Position numbers and translations under genes: made by a program
Origin: Pneumocystis sp. 'macacae'
Lineage: Eukaryota; Ascomycota; Pneumocystomycetes; Pneumocystales; Pneumocystaceae
Assembly: GCA_018127085.1 (NCBI GenBank)
Contig: CM030720.1
Coordinates: 310,001 to 374,000, forward strand
Direction: 5' to 3'
Length of the DNA stretch: 64,000 nucleotides
Notes under the pieces: model-generated
What the model was told of the DNA's origin: nothing
The model's database searches: none
The model's input: only the letters and a program-made list of their open reading frames with translations
Shown here: one piece after another, positions 12,471 through 25,300 of the stretch
Layout of the letters: each line of letters begins with the position of its first letter
Position numbering within the stretch: the first letter of the stretch is position 1

Positions 12471-14388
12471 TTACAACATAATAATTCCTAAAATAACGAT
12501 CGACGTCCATAAAATATTATTTTTCATGATATAAGCACTACTTTCATGTTGAGTTCCATTATTAACAGAATCAGACTCATTATTGTTTCTAGGAGTATCC
12601 AATCTAAAAAAATAAGTATAATACAAACATATAATTGAAAATATACTCTAAGACCTGAAAATCGCCATTTCGTATTAATGAAGATATCTTAGTTAAATAA
12701 TTATCAAATTTATCTGCAAGCAATTTATATCCGTCACTTACGTGTCTATCTAGGAAAAGAAGAGCGTTTGTAGGAGCACAGTCATCAGAAACAGAATGAG
12801 GTGAGCTAACGGATAATGAATTGGAATTATCGTGAATAGATAAGGGACAAGATGCACCAGAAGTATGTATATGATTATTCTTATTTCCATGAAGTTGAAA
12901 AAGCATTAATGTTAGACCATCATTTCCAAAAATATATCCATTAGAACCAAAACTAGATTTCGTTAAAAAAACTAAAACCGACATTCCCATACCTTGACTG
13001 TCCTAGACTAGTTACACTACTAATATCCACCTTAGATAATAAATCAGTAAACGTAGATTTCTTATTATCGAAACTATCTAGTTCTGAAGTTTTGCTATGT
13101 TCAGAGTCACTATTTTTATCGACCGTATGTGTTGATTCCTCAGCCTCCTGTTTATTCAAAACCGTAACTTGGGCATCTGTATCATCTTCTACTTTATCAT
13201 TTGATTCATGATGTTCAGTAATCTCAACTTTATCCACAATACTCTTAGATTCTTCATGTTTAGATTCAGAAACATCGACTGTCCCAGGAACTAACTTAGT
13301 CTCTGAACTGTCTTGAAAATCAAAATGAGGAAGACTACTTAAGACTTTCAGTTCATCATTCACATTACTTCTTGAAAATAGAACCACTCTTGTTCTTGTG
13401 TTTAAAGATATCCTTACTGCACAAAAAGCAGCACTAGAATAACTATTCACAGGATTTTCACATTCATTGATTCCGTGCACTGATGGATCAATAAAGCAAG
13501 ATTTGCTTCCACAACCAAAACCTTCACAATCAATTCTTATACCCCAATTAGGAGTAACCCCACTCCAATAACTATCTCCTATATAAGTAGGATTCCAACC
13601 AAGCGTAAGATGAATATCTCCTTTATAATCCTTACTTATACCCAATGTATATGGAGACCATAATCCCTGATTACTAAACCTATTCCCCATAGTACATCCA
13701 TCCCTGCCAGTTCCCGGAGGACCAAGATAATAGAAAGATGATGATGGTCCACTGGATTCATAAGGAATTGTTAATTCAGAAAACGAACGACCGTTGACAG
13801 AATTAGAAGCCAACCGAAGACCACCATTTGAAAAAATCCGCTCACAAAAAGACAACGAAACATCAAAAAGATTAAGAAGATAAACACTATGAGACGCACG
13901 AACACAGAGAGATTCAGAGGGCATTTGAAGATTACCAGAACCATCACAAAAAAGTCTGCCTTCCTAATCAAATATAAATATTTCTTTCCAAAAAAAAAAA
14001 AACAAACCGAAAAACTAGAACTCAAACCAAGTATTCTTGAATTTAGTCGAGCATGCTAAATTATTTAATTCTTTAATCTAAAAAAAAAAAAACATACATA
14101 TCCACTCCTACAATAATATGAACAATAACTTCCGGCTGAACATATATCACCAAGCCCCGTCGCCCAACCAAGCTTACCATTATCTGAAGTAACGGCAGAC
14201 AATTCAAAATTATTGAAGGGAAATAAACATCCTTTCTGAGAATTACCACTATGCGATAGCCCCTCATTATGTATACTGCGACTTCCCCTTCTTATGATAC
14301 TTAATGGATATGCATTGCTTCCAACCAACAAGCTAACCCAAACAAATATTTTCAGAAACTTTAGAGAAAAAAAATAACAAAAACACAT
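12471..14388 (-). CDS. SUN-family (Sim1/Uth1/Psu1) cell-wall protein with probable GPI anchor
   Basis: SUN proteins are secreted wall proteins tied to beta-glucan remodelling and septation. The start at 14388 gives a hydrophobic signal peptide (FLKIFVWVSLLVGSNA). Next comes a Cys-rich motif (CSAGSYCSYYCRSGY) and the SUN core: LFCDGSGNLQMPSESLC, FCERIFSNGGLRLAS, YYLGPPGTGRDGCTMGN, WSPYTLGISKDYKGD and TLGWNPTYIG. After about residue 250 a Ser/Glu/Asp/Lys-rich linker follows. The final exon ends in a hydrophobic tail (LWTSIVILGIIML) after a small-residue patch (ESSAYIMKNN), as in GPI signals. Classical SUN proteins usually stop after the core, so the long linker and anchor are notable. The junction between the CRSGY and EGRLFCDGSG exons (about 14105-13965) was not resolved; a small exon may be hidden there. 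Confidence 0.8.
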
Positions 14389-15058
14389 TTTTACAAAAAT
14401 ATACGTCAATCCAAATCACTTTTTCGAAAAACAAATGCAATCTATTATTATTAAAGACGTAACGTAATATACAAAGTAGATCTTTACCAAAAAATTCGTC
14501 CTGCGAATTCAGAAAAAAAGAAGGGTTCAAAATGCTTGAAAAACAAATGCAATCAAGTCTTCAAGAGGAGACATTCATTCCTTTTAACTTAATTGCTAAG
14601 CACTATTCTTTGATAACACGAGCCACCATTTTATCTTTTTTTGTTTTAAGGTTTAGACCAGCCTCCTTAACTAACAATGAAAGAAAAATCCGTAAAAACT
14701 ATAGAACGGAACAGATTAAGAAAAAAATAACAAAAATAGATTAAAAGATTACATAAAAAGATAAATGAAAATACAAAACAACCTTAATGTATAACTATAA
14801 TATTTACATGTAAAAATCAAATACTTTTAGAGAGCATATACAAACCCTAAAAATTAATTTATATAAATTATAATACCATATGACTAAAAATACATCTTTG
14901 AAACATAAAAAATCTATTAATAAACAAATTAATATATTTTAAAACATTTTTATTTAGAGTAATTTAAGATATTGCACCAAGTGTATAATGAAATAAAAAG
15001 CATATGAACAATGTGTTAATTATTTATTTTATATATTATTTATTTATTATGTTGCTAA
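14389..15058. other. AT-rich intergenic stretch, no gene seen
   Basis: This is about 670 bases between the SUN-protein start and the listerin stop. It holds the SUN promoter. A 70-codon plus-strand frame at 14532-14744 ends in a Lys/Ile/Arg run and shows no family signal, so I left it out. Confidence 0.55.
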
Positions 15059-18000
15059 TTATGTTACAAAAGAAAATGTTGTTCGACCTAAAGAAATAAG
15101 ACTTGCTAATATTAATTATTTTAAACTTACAAAGGGGACATTTGGATGCATTTGACGTTTTAAACCACTAAATCAAATATTAGGTAAGAAATATAAACAT
15201 AATAAATACTTTATATAAACATCCAGAATGGAATTTGTTTTTACAAGTTGCACATTTTTTAGAAGGTAAAGATCGGTCTTGAACAGACAAAATCGAAACT
15301 ATGTAACTATTAATTACTAATAATAAAAAAAGTATTAATAAGACTTACAACATATATTACATTCAGCAACCCCTTCAAAATGCAATGAGACATTCCGTTT
15401 AAATAAGTTTACAGCATCTACAATACTTCCATTCTGTGTAGTTACTAAAATTCGGGAAGCTAATAACCATGCTCTCCATTGAGCATCTTTTATACCAATT
15501 TTTTGTAAACCTTCTACTATCACTTGAGATAAAGGATAACATGATGGCAAACGAATAATCATTTCTAAATACTGATCGTCAATTGTATAAAATGTTGTAA
15601 CTTCACGAGTAGTTTTCGAAATTTTTACATGTATATTATTATCTGTTATTTTTAATTGTGTAAATTCCAATAATACTAAATTTATTTCTTCTTCAATTAA
15701 AATAGGAGAAATATATTTTTCCGTAAACCTATAATTATGTTAATATATACTATTATATAGTTAAACCAACGTTTCTACTAACTGTGTCAACTGTCTATTT
15801 TTACAACTAATCCACCAATCTCTATATTGAACATTATTATTATTATTTTAAAAAAATGGTATAAAACTAACCTAGCAATAGATGGAACATGTTTAAGTAT
15901 AAGTAAATATACATATGTTGCTAAAGACAATATTTCAGTTTTTATATCATCTATGTTTTTCCATTTACTAATATCTCGTAATATTTCTATTGAATTCATA
16001 AATCGATTGTTTAATAATTCAAGAATTTTAAATATTAGTTCAATTGCTATTGAAATACAATTATTATTCTTTAAATTTTCAATATAAGAAGACTTTAATA
16101 TAAATGACTAAAATGAATATATGAGAATAAAAATACAAGCGTTTTATATTAAATACGTACTGTATTTTTAAAATGTATAAAAATAAGAATCCATGAGAGA
16201 AAAAAGCATCGAATTTCACAAAACATATTATTTTTATGACCAATATCATTCAATAAATTATAACAATATGGAGGACTTAAAACCATAGAAAGTAATTCTG
16301 AGGGTAAATCAGCATTTATTTTAGAAAATTCTGTATCTAAAATCAAATCTTCCTGATTCTTCGAAATCCAATTTGTTAACCAGTCAAATGTAACAATTTG
16401 CGTACATCTAGATTGAGATAACAAATGAGGATAAAGCTATTTTTATAAGTATAAAATAAAAAATAATATTTTTACCAAATTTACTAATTGTTTTTCAATA
16501 ATATTTAAAGGAATTTGAGTCAAAATTTCTGATAATAACTGAGTACAAATTAATAAAGGCTGATTTTTAATTTTCGTTTCTATCTGTATAAGTTTAAGAA
16601 AAATGTTTTAAATATTTAAACCTTTTTTATAAATAAATAATTGAAATAAATACAAATAAAAAGTTTTCAAATACATATTCCAAGCATCACTAAACGCTTC
16701 ATTTGAAGAATAATAAAGATTTAAAATCATAAAAAGTTTTACAGAATAAAACTCAAGATTCAAAGAATCCTGTGTTCGTGCAATACACAACTTAAAAATG
16801 TTAATTGACAATTTATTTATTATTTATAAAATAAAATACCTTAAAACACTCACAAAGATAATCACAAATATTATTCCAATGCATTCCATAAATAGTCTTC
16901 ACGCAAGGAATTAACTTAATAAATATTTTCGTAATTTCAACGCAAAAATCAATGTATTTAAAATTTATTATATTTTTTTCACTAATTAATTTTAAAAAAT
17001 TCTGAAAAAGAAAAATTACACGTTGTTGTGGTAAATGCCTCCAAAGAGTATCATCAAATGGTATAAATATATTAAATAAAATTAATTTTTTTAAATCTAA
17101 TAATAATAAATTATAATATATTTTTTCAAATATAAATTACCTTGGTCTACAACAAGCTTACCAGATAAATCACTACAAATTCTGTCTCTTATATTTTCTA
17201 ATTTTTTCGAAAAAAAAAGTTTTTCTTGAAATCCGTTAACAATAGCTGCAATAATAAATATATCTAAGGCAATTAAATCAAATATAAATTTATAAATAGA
17301 AAATCGTTACTCTGTTCATTTTCTATATTAATATCATTTAACCATATTTCAGCTTCTTTCTGATTATAATAATTTTTTTCAATTAAAAACTGAAGAATTC
17401 GAAATAATACACAGGCAGAATAATATGTTTCGGGAGACTTTCCAATGGAACGTTCCTTTACCTTCTTTAAAAATTTTATATCATTTTGTTCTACAACATC
17501 ATCAATACCAAGAATTTTAATTTTTTTAGAACTCAGTATATTAAAAAAAAGATCTTTACTTCTATTTATTAAAGCAAATAGCTTATCTTCTTGTTCTTCA
17601 GTTATTGATTTCCACAAACAATTAGCATGTTCTAGTTCAAAATTATCTCTAACAAGTTCTCCACAAACCATAATTCCATATAATATTAGCCAATGAATTT
17701 CTAAAATGCATGATTTTAGCATAAGAGAATAAATTATCATCTCAGAAAAAACAGTCATTCTTAGTAGATCTGAAATATTTCCTACTTTAATATCCTTTTT
17801 TGTTTGAATAAAATTAGAAAATATTAAACAACAAATTTTTAAAGAATTAAACAATTCTAAATTTTTATTAGGATATTTAAAAATTAAATATGTAAAAGCT
17901 GCATTCCATTCATGACTAGTGAACAAAAATATGTTCAAAAGATTAGCTTTCTCTACTTCTGATACATAAAACAATATTTTTATGCTTAAATTATGAAGTG

Positions 18001-20953
18001 ATGTCATCCTAAAAACAATAAGTTGTAATATATTGTAAAAAGATACCAAACAATAAAAAATCAAGGGAACTCAAAGACAAAATTTGTTTCTGAATAATAT
18101 TTGCAATATTAAACCTTAAATCACTACCCACTTTGTTACTTAAACAATAAACCTGTTCAAACATATCATTAAAAAGAACTATATTTTCTGAAATATTTTC
18201 TTTTTCAATTTGACTAAAATTCCACATTTTTATATGAAATTCTATAGCTCGAACATTTTGTAAAAAACATAAATATAAATCAAAACTATCATTCAATACT
18301 TTATATAGCAAAGTCAAAATCTTAACATCATATATATTAGAATGAAATTCAGAGTCATTTGAGAAAAACACTTTTTCTGTAAGACAAAGTAAACTTTCAA
18401 TAATAACTTCCTTAGAAAAAATAATTTCTTAATTATTAAAATAATATTTAGATTTCTAAGCATAATATTACCTTTAATAGCAAAAAGATTATTTAAAGAT
18501 TCCCAATTTTCAAAAATATCCTTGATATTTAAATGCACACTATTTAACAAAACATGATCAATTAAATCAATTTGAGGTAAACGACCTTTTAGTTTTTTCA
18601 TATCGATTTTATTATCAATTATCATTTGTGCTATTTCGTAAACAAAAATGTTTTCTTTTGATTTATTTTCTATTGTTGAAAGATGAGAAAACAAAGATAT
18701 CCAAAGTAATTTAAGGTTCTCAATATTTTTATTTTCCGTAATATAAATTAAAAAAATTGACATCATAGATTTTGTCAATGATGTAATAAATTTAGGAATT
18801 TTTTCCATAATAAAAGTTTCAAGTTCCTAACCCTATTAAATCCAAGTATTATTATAAAATCAACTAACCAAAACAATTCTACAATCTTCAAATACTATGT
18901 CTGTAAATTTAGATAGAATATAATCTAATAACTTTAATGTTTTATCACACAAATCTAACTTGTCAATGCAATTTCAAATTTATTTATGCTTTACCGTCAT
19001 GTTGTCTAATATAAAGAATTATCAAATATGTTATTTCACATATAATTTGAAAAATAAGATACTTTCCATCTGATAGATTATCATTTTTAACATTTTTAAC
19101 ATTTTCCTTCATTTCTCTGATAAATTCATCAGCTACATTTATCCAACGTATACCAACTATAAGAAGTTTATCACAATTTTCTTTATATATAATTGAAGTA
19201 TCTGATAATATTTTTTCAATATACTTCTTTGAATCATACCAAAACTTATTAAATAAATCATTTGAAATATATTCATTCCTTAAAAATCCTTTTATCAACG
19301 CATGTCTAAAATTCTCATCAGAAATTTTAGTACCTAATGAAGTAAAATCATTAAAATAAAGCTTAAAAATGTCTGAAACTTTCTTCTCTAAAATAGAAAA
19401 TATATCATCCATATTTTTAAAACATTTTCCATAGAAACATATAATTTTAAAAAATACTTCAAAAGCAGATTCAATATTATTTTTGGTTTTTTTATGCACA
19501 CCTTCCCAAATAATATCTATGAAATCATTTAAATATATTTTAAAATTATTTTTATGAGGATTCAAAGGTATTTTTATTATAAGATCATAAAAATAAATCC
19601 AAAATTGCTCAGAATTAAAATTGTTATTTAGTATTAATTTTTTAAAATAAGAAAATGTTTGATAATCACCAAAAAAATCATGTTCCCATATTTCAGGACA
19701 TACTTTAATAATAAGCTTATATCATAAAATAAAAAAAATATACCCAAATAGAACACTTCCATAGTTGATAAAGTAACTGATATAAATAAATGGTCTGCAT
19801 TTTCCATTAATTTTGTTATCGACTTCTTAATCATATTTTTCTGAGACATTAATAATTCTATAATTATTAAAACAAAAATGTTAATAAAACAATGAGAACC
19901 TGGCCATTTATTTGATATATTTTTAATTAATTCATAAAAATATTTTCTTACATCAGAATCAGATTGATACAAAAATTGCCAAAATGTTTCAGAAGACACA
20001 ATTTCAATATACGAATCTTCTTCTTCCTTAATTTCTTCCAGTTTTAAATTTACTAAAAAATGGTTAAAAATATTTATATGAATACAAAAAAATACATATA
20101 ATATCTGAAAGCGATGCTAATATAGAAGATATAATTTTGAAATATCTAACTTCTGAAATTTCTTGAGATACATATCGTAAATCACCTAGCTTTTAATTAT
20201 TTTTTTTTAACAAATATAGAATTGAATACTTAATGTACTAGGCAATTCCTTAAGAATAACATTCTTATTGAAATTAAGAATATATTTGTGGTAAACTTTC
20301 TTAACAGTTAACCTTTTTTCTGATGTTTTAAATACAGTATTAAAAGACTCTATAGCAGCTTTTTTAACAGCACGATCATTATCGAAAGTTGATGCAATCC
20401 ATGAACCAATTATTTTTTTAACAAATTTAGCAATCCTTTTCCCTGATTCATTATAAATTTTGTGATGTACATGATGACAAGATAATCGAACTTGACGATC
20501 TGCATCTATCGTTAATCGAGGATACAGATATGACTGATGATATATTAACTATTATAACTTTCTCAAAATAAAAAACAACCCAAATTTCCAAAAAGTTATT
20601 CTCATTTAATTTTCCAGGATTATCATCTATCCAAGTACTAATATCATCTAATGCTTTGAGTTTTGTTGTAGTATCCTTTTTAGAAATATTTTTAAAAATA
20701 ACAACAAGATCAGGAGAAAGTCCGTCAAATTCAAGAGATTCAATCATAACAGATGAAAAAATTCTTTCTCGTATACTTCCAAAAGCGCCAAATTTAAATT
20801 TAGAAACATCACTATTATTTTGTTTTGAAATATTAAATGTAGAACTTTTTATAAAAATTTTAGCTTTAAATTTCAGCAAAGGAAAACTAACCTTCCTAAT
20901 AATCCTTTACTACTCTCTTTACCATTTTTGTGCGTTTTAACAGGCTGTTTCAT
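15059..20953 (-). CDS. LTN1: E3 ubiquitin ligase listerin (Ltn1/Rkr1)
   Basis: Listerin marks nascent chains stuck on the 60S subunit for degradation in ribosome quality control. The N-terminus is typical: a short Lys/Ser stretch, then FKFGAFGSIRERIFSS, FDGLSPDLVVIFKNISKKD and TTTKLKALDDISTWID. A very long AT-rich body of helical (HEAT-like) repeats follows, cut by many short introns and only partly resolvable by eye. The C-terminus carries the RWD-like segment (IIRLPSCYPLSQVIVEGLQK) and the RING: AECNICC, then QDRSLPSKKCATCKNKFH, SGCLYK, WFKTSNASKCPLC. A last 43-base intron splits the final Cys of CPLC; splicing it gives CPLCRTTFSFVT and the stop at 15059. Start chosen at 20953 because the first intron then joins LLG to SSTFNISK in phase. 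Confidence 0.88.
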
Positions 20954-21068
20954 AATATAATAATTTAATATTTAAATTTTAAATATGCACATTTCAAATC
21001 GATACTAAGTTAACATTAATTTTTAAAATGGATTATTATTTAAATGATTTATAATTTATTAATAAAAA

Positions 21069-24000
21069 ATGAAGTATTTTTCTTTTAAATTTAGAATAAA
21101 AATCTTCTAACAAACAGGTTTTTTATTGATGATCTTCCAGTATTGTTTCCGTATCCCAGAATATATCCAGGTAACGAAAGTTATATTAATACTATATTGA
21201 TAGTATAGAACAATATGCTTACATGTGTCATCTAAAAAAGGCACTTGATGCAGGGGTATACACATTTTATGCATTTCACCTAGATTTATTAATGATATTA
21301 TAGGGACATTGTGTTTTAGAAGTAATTTTTTTGTATATTTTTAGTTTTTATTTTTGAAAATTTATAGATGCCTTCTGGCACAGGAAAAACGGTTTCTTTA
21401 TTGTCATTGATTATTTCCTATCAAAAAGTGTTTCAATTTTTTATCTTTTTTGCATTAACAATATCAGTTTTATTCAGAACATAGAAAACTTATATATTGT
21501 TCTCGAACTATGTCTGAAATAGAAAAGATTCTTGTAGAATTGAAAAATTTAATTGAGTTTAGGAAAAAGGTTTCAGAAGACAATAGTAAATTTAGAGCTT
21601 TTGGCTTAACTAGTAGAAAAAATTTATGTCTTCATCCTTCAATAAAACATGAAAAAAAAGGAAATGTCGTAGACGCTAGATGCCGTGGGTTAACAGCAAG
21701 TTTTATCAGAGAAAAAAGAAAAGAAGGAGAAAAAATTAATCTTTGTCTTTATTATGAGGTTTATTATGTTTATTTACTCGTTAATATTAAACTTTCTAAA
21801 GAATTTAAATTTTCTTGATTTACATGATTTAATACCTTATGGTGTATTTACTTTTACAGATCTTATAGAATATGGCGAAAAAAATAAACAATGCCCATAT
21901 TTTATTGCTCGTCGAATGGTAAAACTATGATTTATTATTATTAAATTAATATATTGCTAGATACCATTTTGTAACGTTGTTGTATATTCATATCATTATT
22001 TATTGGACCCGAAAATTTCTGAATTTATTTCAAGAGAATTATCAAAAGATTGTATTGTTGTATTTGATGAAGCTCATAATATTGGTAATGAATATTATAT
22101 TTTAGATTTTTTTTTTATTTTATATAGATAATGTTTGCATTGAATCGTTGAGTGTAGATATTACAGAAGATTCTTTGAAAAAAGCATCACATAGTATTAA
22201 TAGTCTTGAAACAAAAATTTCTAAGTAATAACTATTTTTCTTATAAAGTTTCTGGTTTAATTATAGTATGAAAAAAAATAATGCAGAAAAACTGCAAATG
22301 GAATATAGAAAGTTGGTAGAAGGTCTTAGAGAAATAGAAAAAATGAAAGAAAGTGACATTTTTATCACAAATTCAAGTATTTACATTATATTCATTGTAA
22401 TTATTTTAAACAATAGTAGTTTTACCTGATGATTTACTTAAAGAAGCAGTTCCTGGGAATATAAGAAAAGCAGAACATTTTATAGCATTTCTTAAAAGAT
22501 TTGTTGAATATATGAAGGTTTTGATTTTGATTTTTGTACATTTTCATTAATATTTAGACTCGAATGAAAGTTTTGCATGTTATCGCAGAAACACCTTTAT
22601 CTTTCTTACAACATTTAAAAGAACTGACATATATTGAAAGTAAGCCATTGAGGTATTTTTATTATTTTCAATTTCTTTTTTACATATTTAAGATTTTGTG
22701 CTGAAAGACTTAATTCACTTATTCGCACATTGGAGCTTTCTGATATTGAAGATTATCAATATTTACAGGAAATAACCGATTTTGCAACTCTAGTATCAAC
22801 ATATGAAAAAGGATTTATAATTATTCTTGAACCATTCGAAACAGATACTGCTGCAGTGCCTAATCCTATTTTTCATTTTACATGTCTTGATGCATCAATT
22901 GCTATTAAACCAATTTTTACTAAATTTAAATCTGTTATAATAACATCTGGCACAATTTCGCCTTTAGATATGTATCCAAAAATACTTCAATTCAATGCAG
23001 TAATTCAAGAATCTTATAATATATCGCTAGCTAGAAATTCTTTTCTTCCTATGATTATTACAAGAGGAAGTAATCAAGTGGCAATAAGCTCAAAATTTGA
23101 AGTACGAGATGATCCAAGTGTCGTTCGAAATTATGGTGATATATTGCTTGAGTTTTCAAAAATTACACCCGATGGTTTAGTAGCATTTTTTCCAAGTTAC
23201 ATATATATGGAATCAATTAGTAAGTTATATTATAGCTGCTTATTTTTTTAATTTTTTTAAGTAAGTCAGTGGCAAACTATGGTATTACAAATTAAAATTA
23301 TTATTGTATAATTAAAGTTATAGGGAATTTTGGATGAAATATGGAAATATAAATTAATTTTAGTTGAAACACCTGATAGCCAAGAAACGGTTTTAGCCCT
23401 GAAAACTTATAGAACTGTAATTTTCATGTATACTATATATGCATTAGAATATTGATTTTTAGGCGTGTAATAATGGGAGAGGAGCAGTCTTATTATGTGT
23501 GGCTAGAGGAAAAATTTCAGAAGGTATTGATTTTGATCATCACTATGGCCGCACTGTAATTATGTTTGGAATTCCATATCAATATACAAAATCTAGAATT
23601 CTAAAAGTATTTTACGGTCATTTATAATAATATGTTGATGGTTACAGGCTCGTCTTGAATTTCTTCGAGATATGTATCATATTAAAGAAAATGATTTTCT
23701 TACATTTGATGCTATGCGACATGCAGCTCAGTGCTTAGGAAGAGTCTTAAGAGGCAAAGATGACTATGGAATTATGGTATTAGCTGATAGAAGATTTTCG
23801 AGAACAGGTATTTACCATTTATCGATGTTTTATAGTTTTGAATATATTTAGACAAACGTAATAAACTACCAAAATGGATTCAACAATATATTACTAGTGG
23901 TACTTCAAATTTAAGTACTGATATGTCAATAGCTTTTGCAGAGAAATTTTTAAAAGCAATGGCTCAACCATTTAATATTAAAGACCAAGAAGGAATTAGT

Positions 24001-24147
24001 TGGTGGGATATTGATAAACTTCATGAATATCAAAAAAAAGAAAAAGAACAGATAGAATCAAAAAATAAAAACTTAATGAATATAAATGGAAATCAGTACG
24101 ACGTTTCAGATGAAGTATTTGAAAATATAGACAATATAAAGTCTTAG
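21069..24147 (+). CDS. TFIIH DNA helicase XPD (Rad3/Rad15)
   Basis: XPD is the 5'-3' helicase of TFIIH, needed for nucleotide-excision repair and tied to transcription initiation. The start codon is followed after five bases by an intron; splicing gives [19 protein letters not shown], the family N-terminus. Motif I is [12 protein letters not shown], followed by a Ia-like [15 protein letters not shown] and the DEAH box in VFDEAHN. The Fe-S cluster domain keeps four Cys: [22 protein letters not shown] and [11 protein letters not shown]. Later helicase motifs are [26 protein letters not shown] residues around 23500-23540 and a [14 protein letters not shown] motif. About ten short introns interrupt the gene. 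The C-terminal region keeps [17 protein letters not shown] and ends in an acidic/Lys-rich tail. Confidence 0.92.
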
Positions 24148-24304
24148 TTTTGATTTTTTCATGGAATATTTATTAAAAATGCAAATTAAATAACATATTC
24201 ATATATCATATTAAACAGTATTAAATAATATTAAATATTTAAAATTAATATTAAAATACTATGTTTTTGAAAAATAAAAATGATTTAATGCCTAGTTATA
24301 TTAA
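24148..24304. other. Convergent 3' intergenic gap
   Basis: A short AT-rich gap lies between the XPD stop and the kinase stop. It carries runs of TATTAAA/ATATTAAA likely to serve as 3' end signals for both genes. Nothing else is seen. Confidence 0.5.
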
Positions 24305-25300
24305 CTAATTCATTCGTATTTTTGGGTATAGTTTTACCATTTTTGCAGTTAATCTTTTTTTAAAACTATATGTAATTAAATTTGAAATCAAGTCTCTAAT
24401 ATCATATGGAGCATTCGGTAAAATTATTTCCCATGGTTGAGCAATATAATTAATAAAATGAACTTTTTTAAAATCAGGAAGTTCATCGATTTCCTTAAAA
24501 AATCAAAACAATAAAATAAAATAAATATTTTATACATCCCAAGTTTCTCTCGTAGGAGTTCCTAACGTTTTGAAAATCGATGATAATAATAAAAGATCAC
24601 TGTATCCAAAATTTTCTTCATACCCAGAGTCAAAAAGAGGTTTATTTTCATGTGTAAAAATTTGCGCTATTGTTACACCCCATGACCACATATCAAGAGC
24701 TGTTCCATAATTCGTATAAGACAAGAGAAGCTCTGGAGGCCTATATGGCCTATATTTATATAAGTTTATTAAAAATAGATAGAGATAGATGCATAATTAC
24801 CCTGTAGCTACATCTGTAATCAAGTTTCCCTTTACTTCATTACCAGGATTCTCAGACGACCATGCTGTACTAAAATCAATCAACATAGCTGGGCCTTTCT
24901 CAGATGAAAACATAATATTGCGTGGATTTATATCTCTATGAATAATTCCCTTTTCATGAATATATGCCAATGCTGATGTAATTCCTTTTAACTGCTCTCT
25001 TAACCATTCTGGATCATTATTCATTAATCGAACAACAGATAATAAATCATAAGGCAAAAAAGGGAGCACAAGAACAAAATCCTGCAAATAACGGAAAGTT
25101 CTAAGAGGCTCTACAATATTTTTATGTTTCAATTCACTCAATAACTTAATTTCATAATCTGGTCGATGAGGCATTCGCTGAACCGATAAAGTACTAATTT
25201 TTAACGCTACAACTTTATATTCTTTTGTTCTCCATTTACATTTATATACTTTTCCAGAAGTTCCTTCAGAATGTAATGTTTTTTCTATAAACTCATTCAT
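24305..25300 (-). CDS. CDK-like protein kinase, probably a Csk1/Cak1-type CDK-activating kinase
   Basis: The fold order is that of a CDK-group Ser/Thr kinase: a Gly-rich loop variant (SEGTSGKVYKCKW), the ATP lysine in VVALKISTL, a catalytic loop HRDINPRN, the metal loop DFSTAW, then TDVATG, YRPPELL and LDMWSWGVTIAQIF. Csk1/Cak1 kinases phosphorylate the T-loop of CDKs and have divergent Gly loops, which fits the short size (about 300 residues). Two key positions deviate: HRDxN replaces the usual HRDxK (the lysine that helps phosphotransfer), and DFS replaces DFG. The last exon (about 24496-24305) is EIDELPDF through KIRMN. It could also be another diverged CDK-related kinase. Being active is not assured by the sequence. 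Confidence 0.72.

Noticed and set aside
14532..14744. 70-codon plus-strand open frame between the SUN protein and listerin
   Set aside because: Lys/Ile/Arg-rich end, no family signal, no splice context; fits chance in AT-rich DNA.
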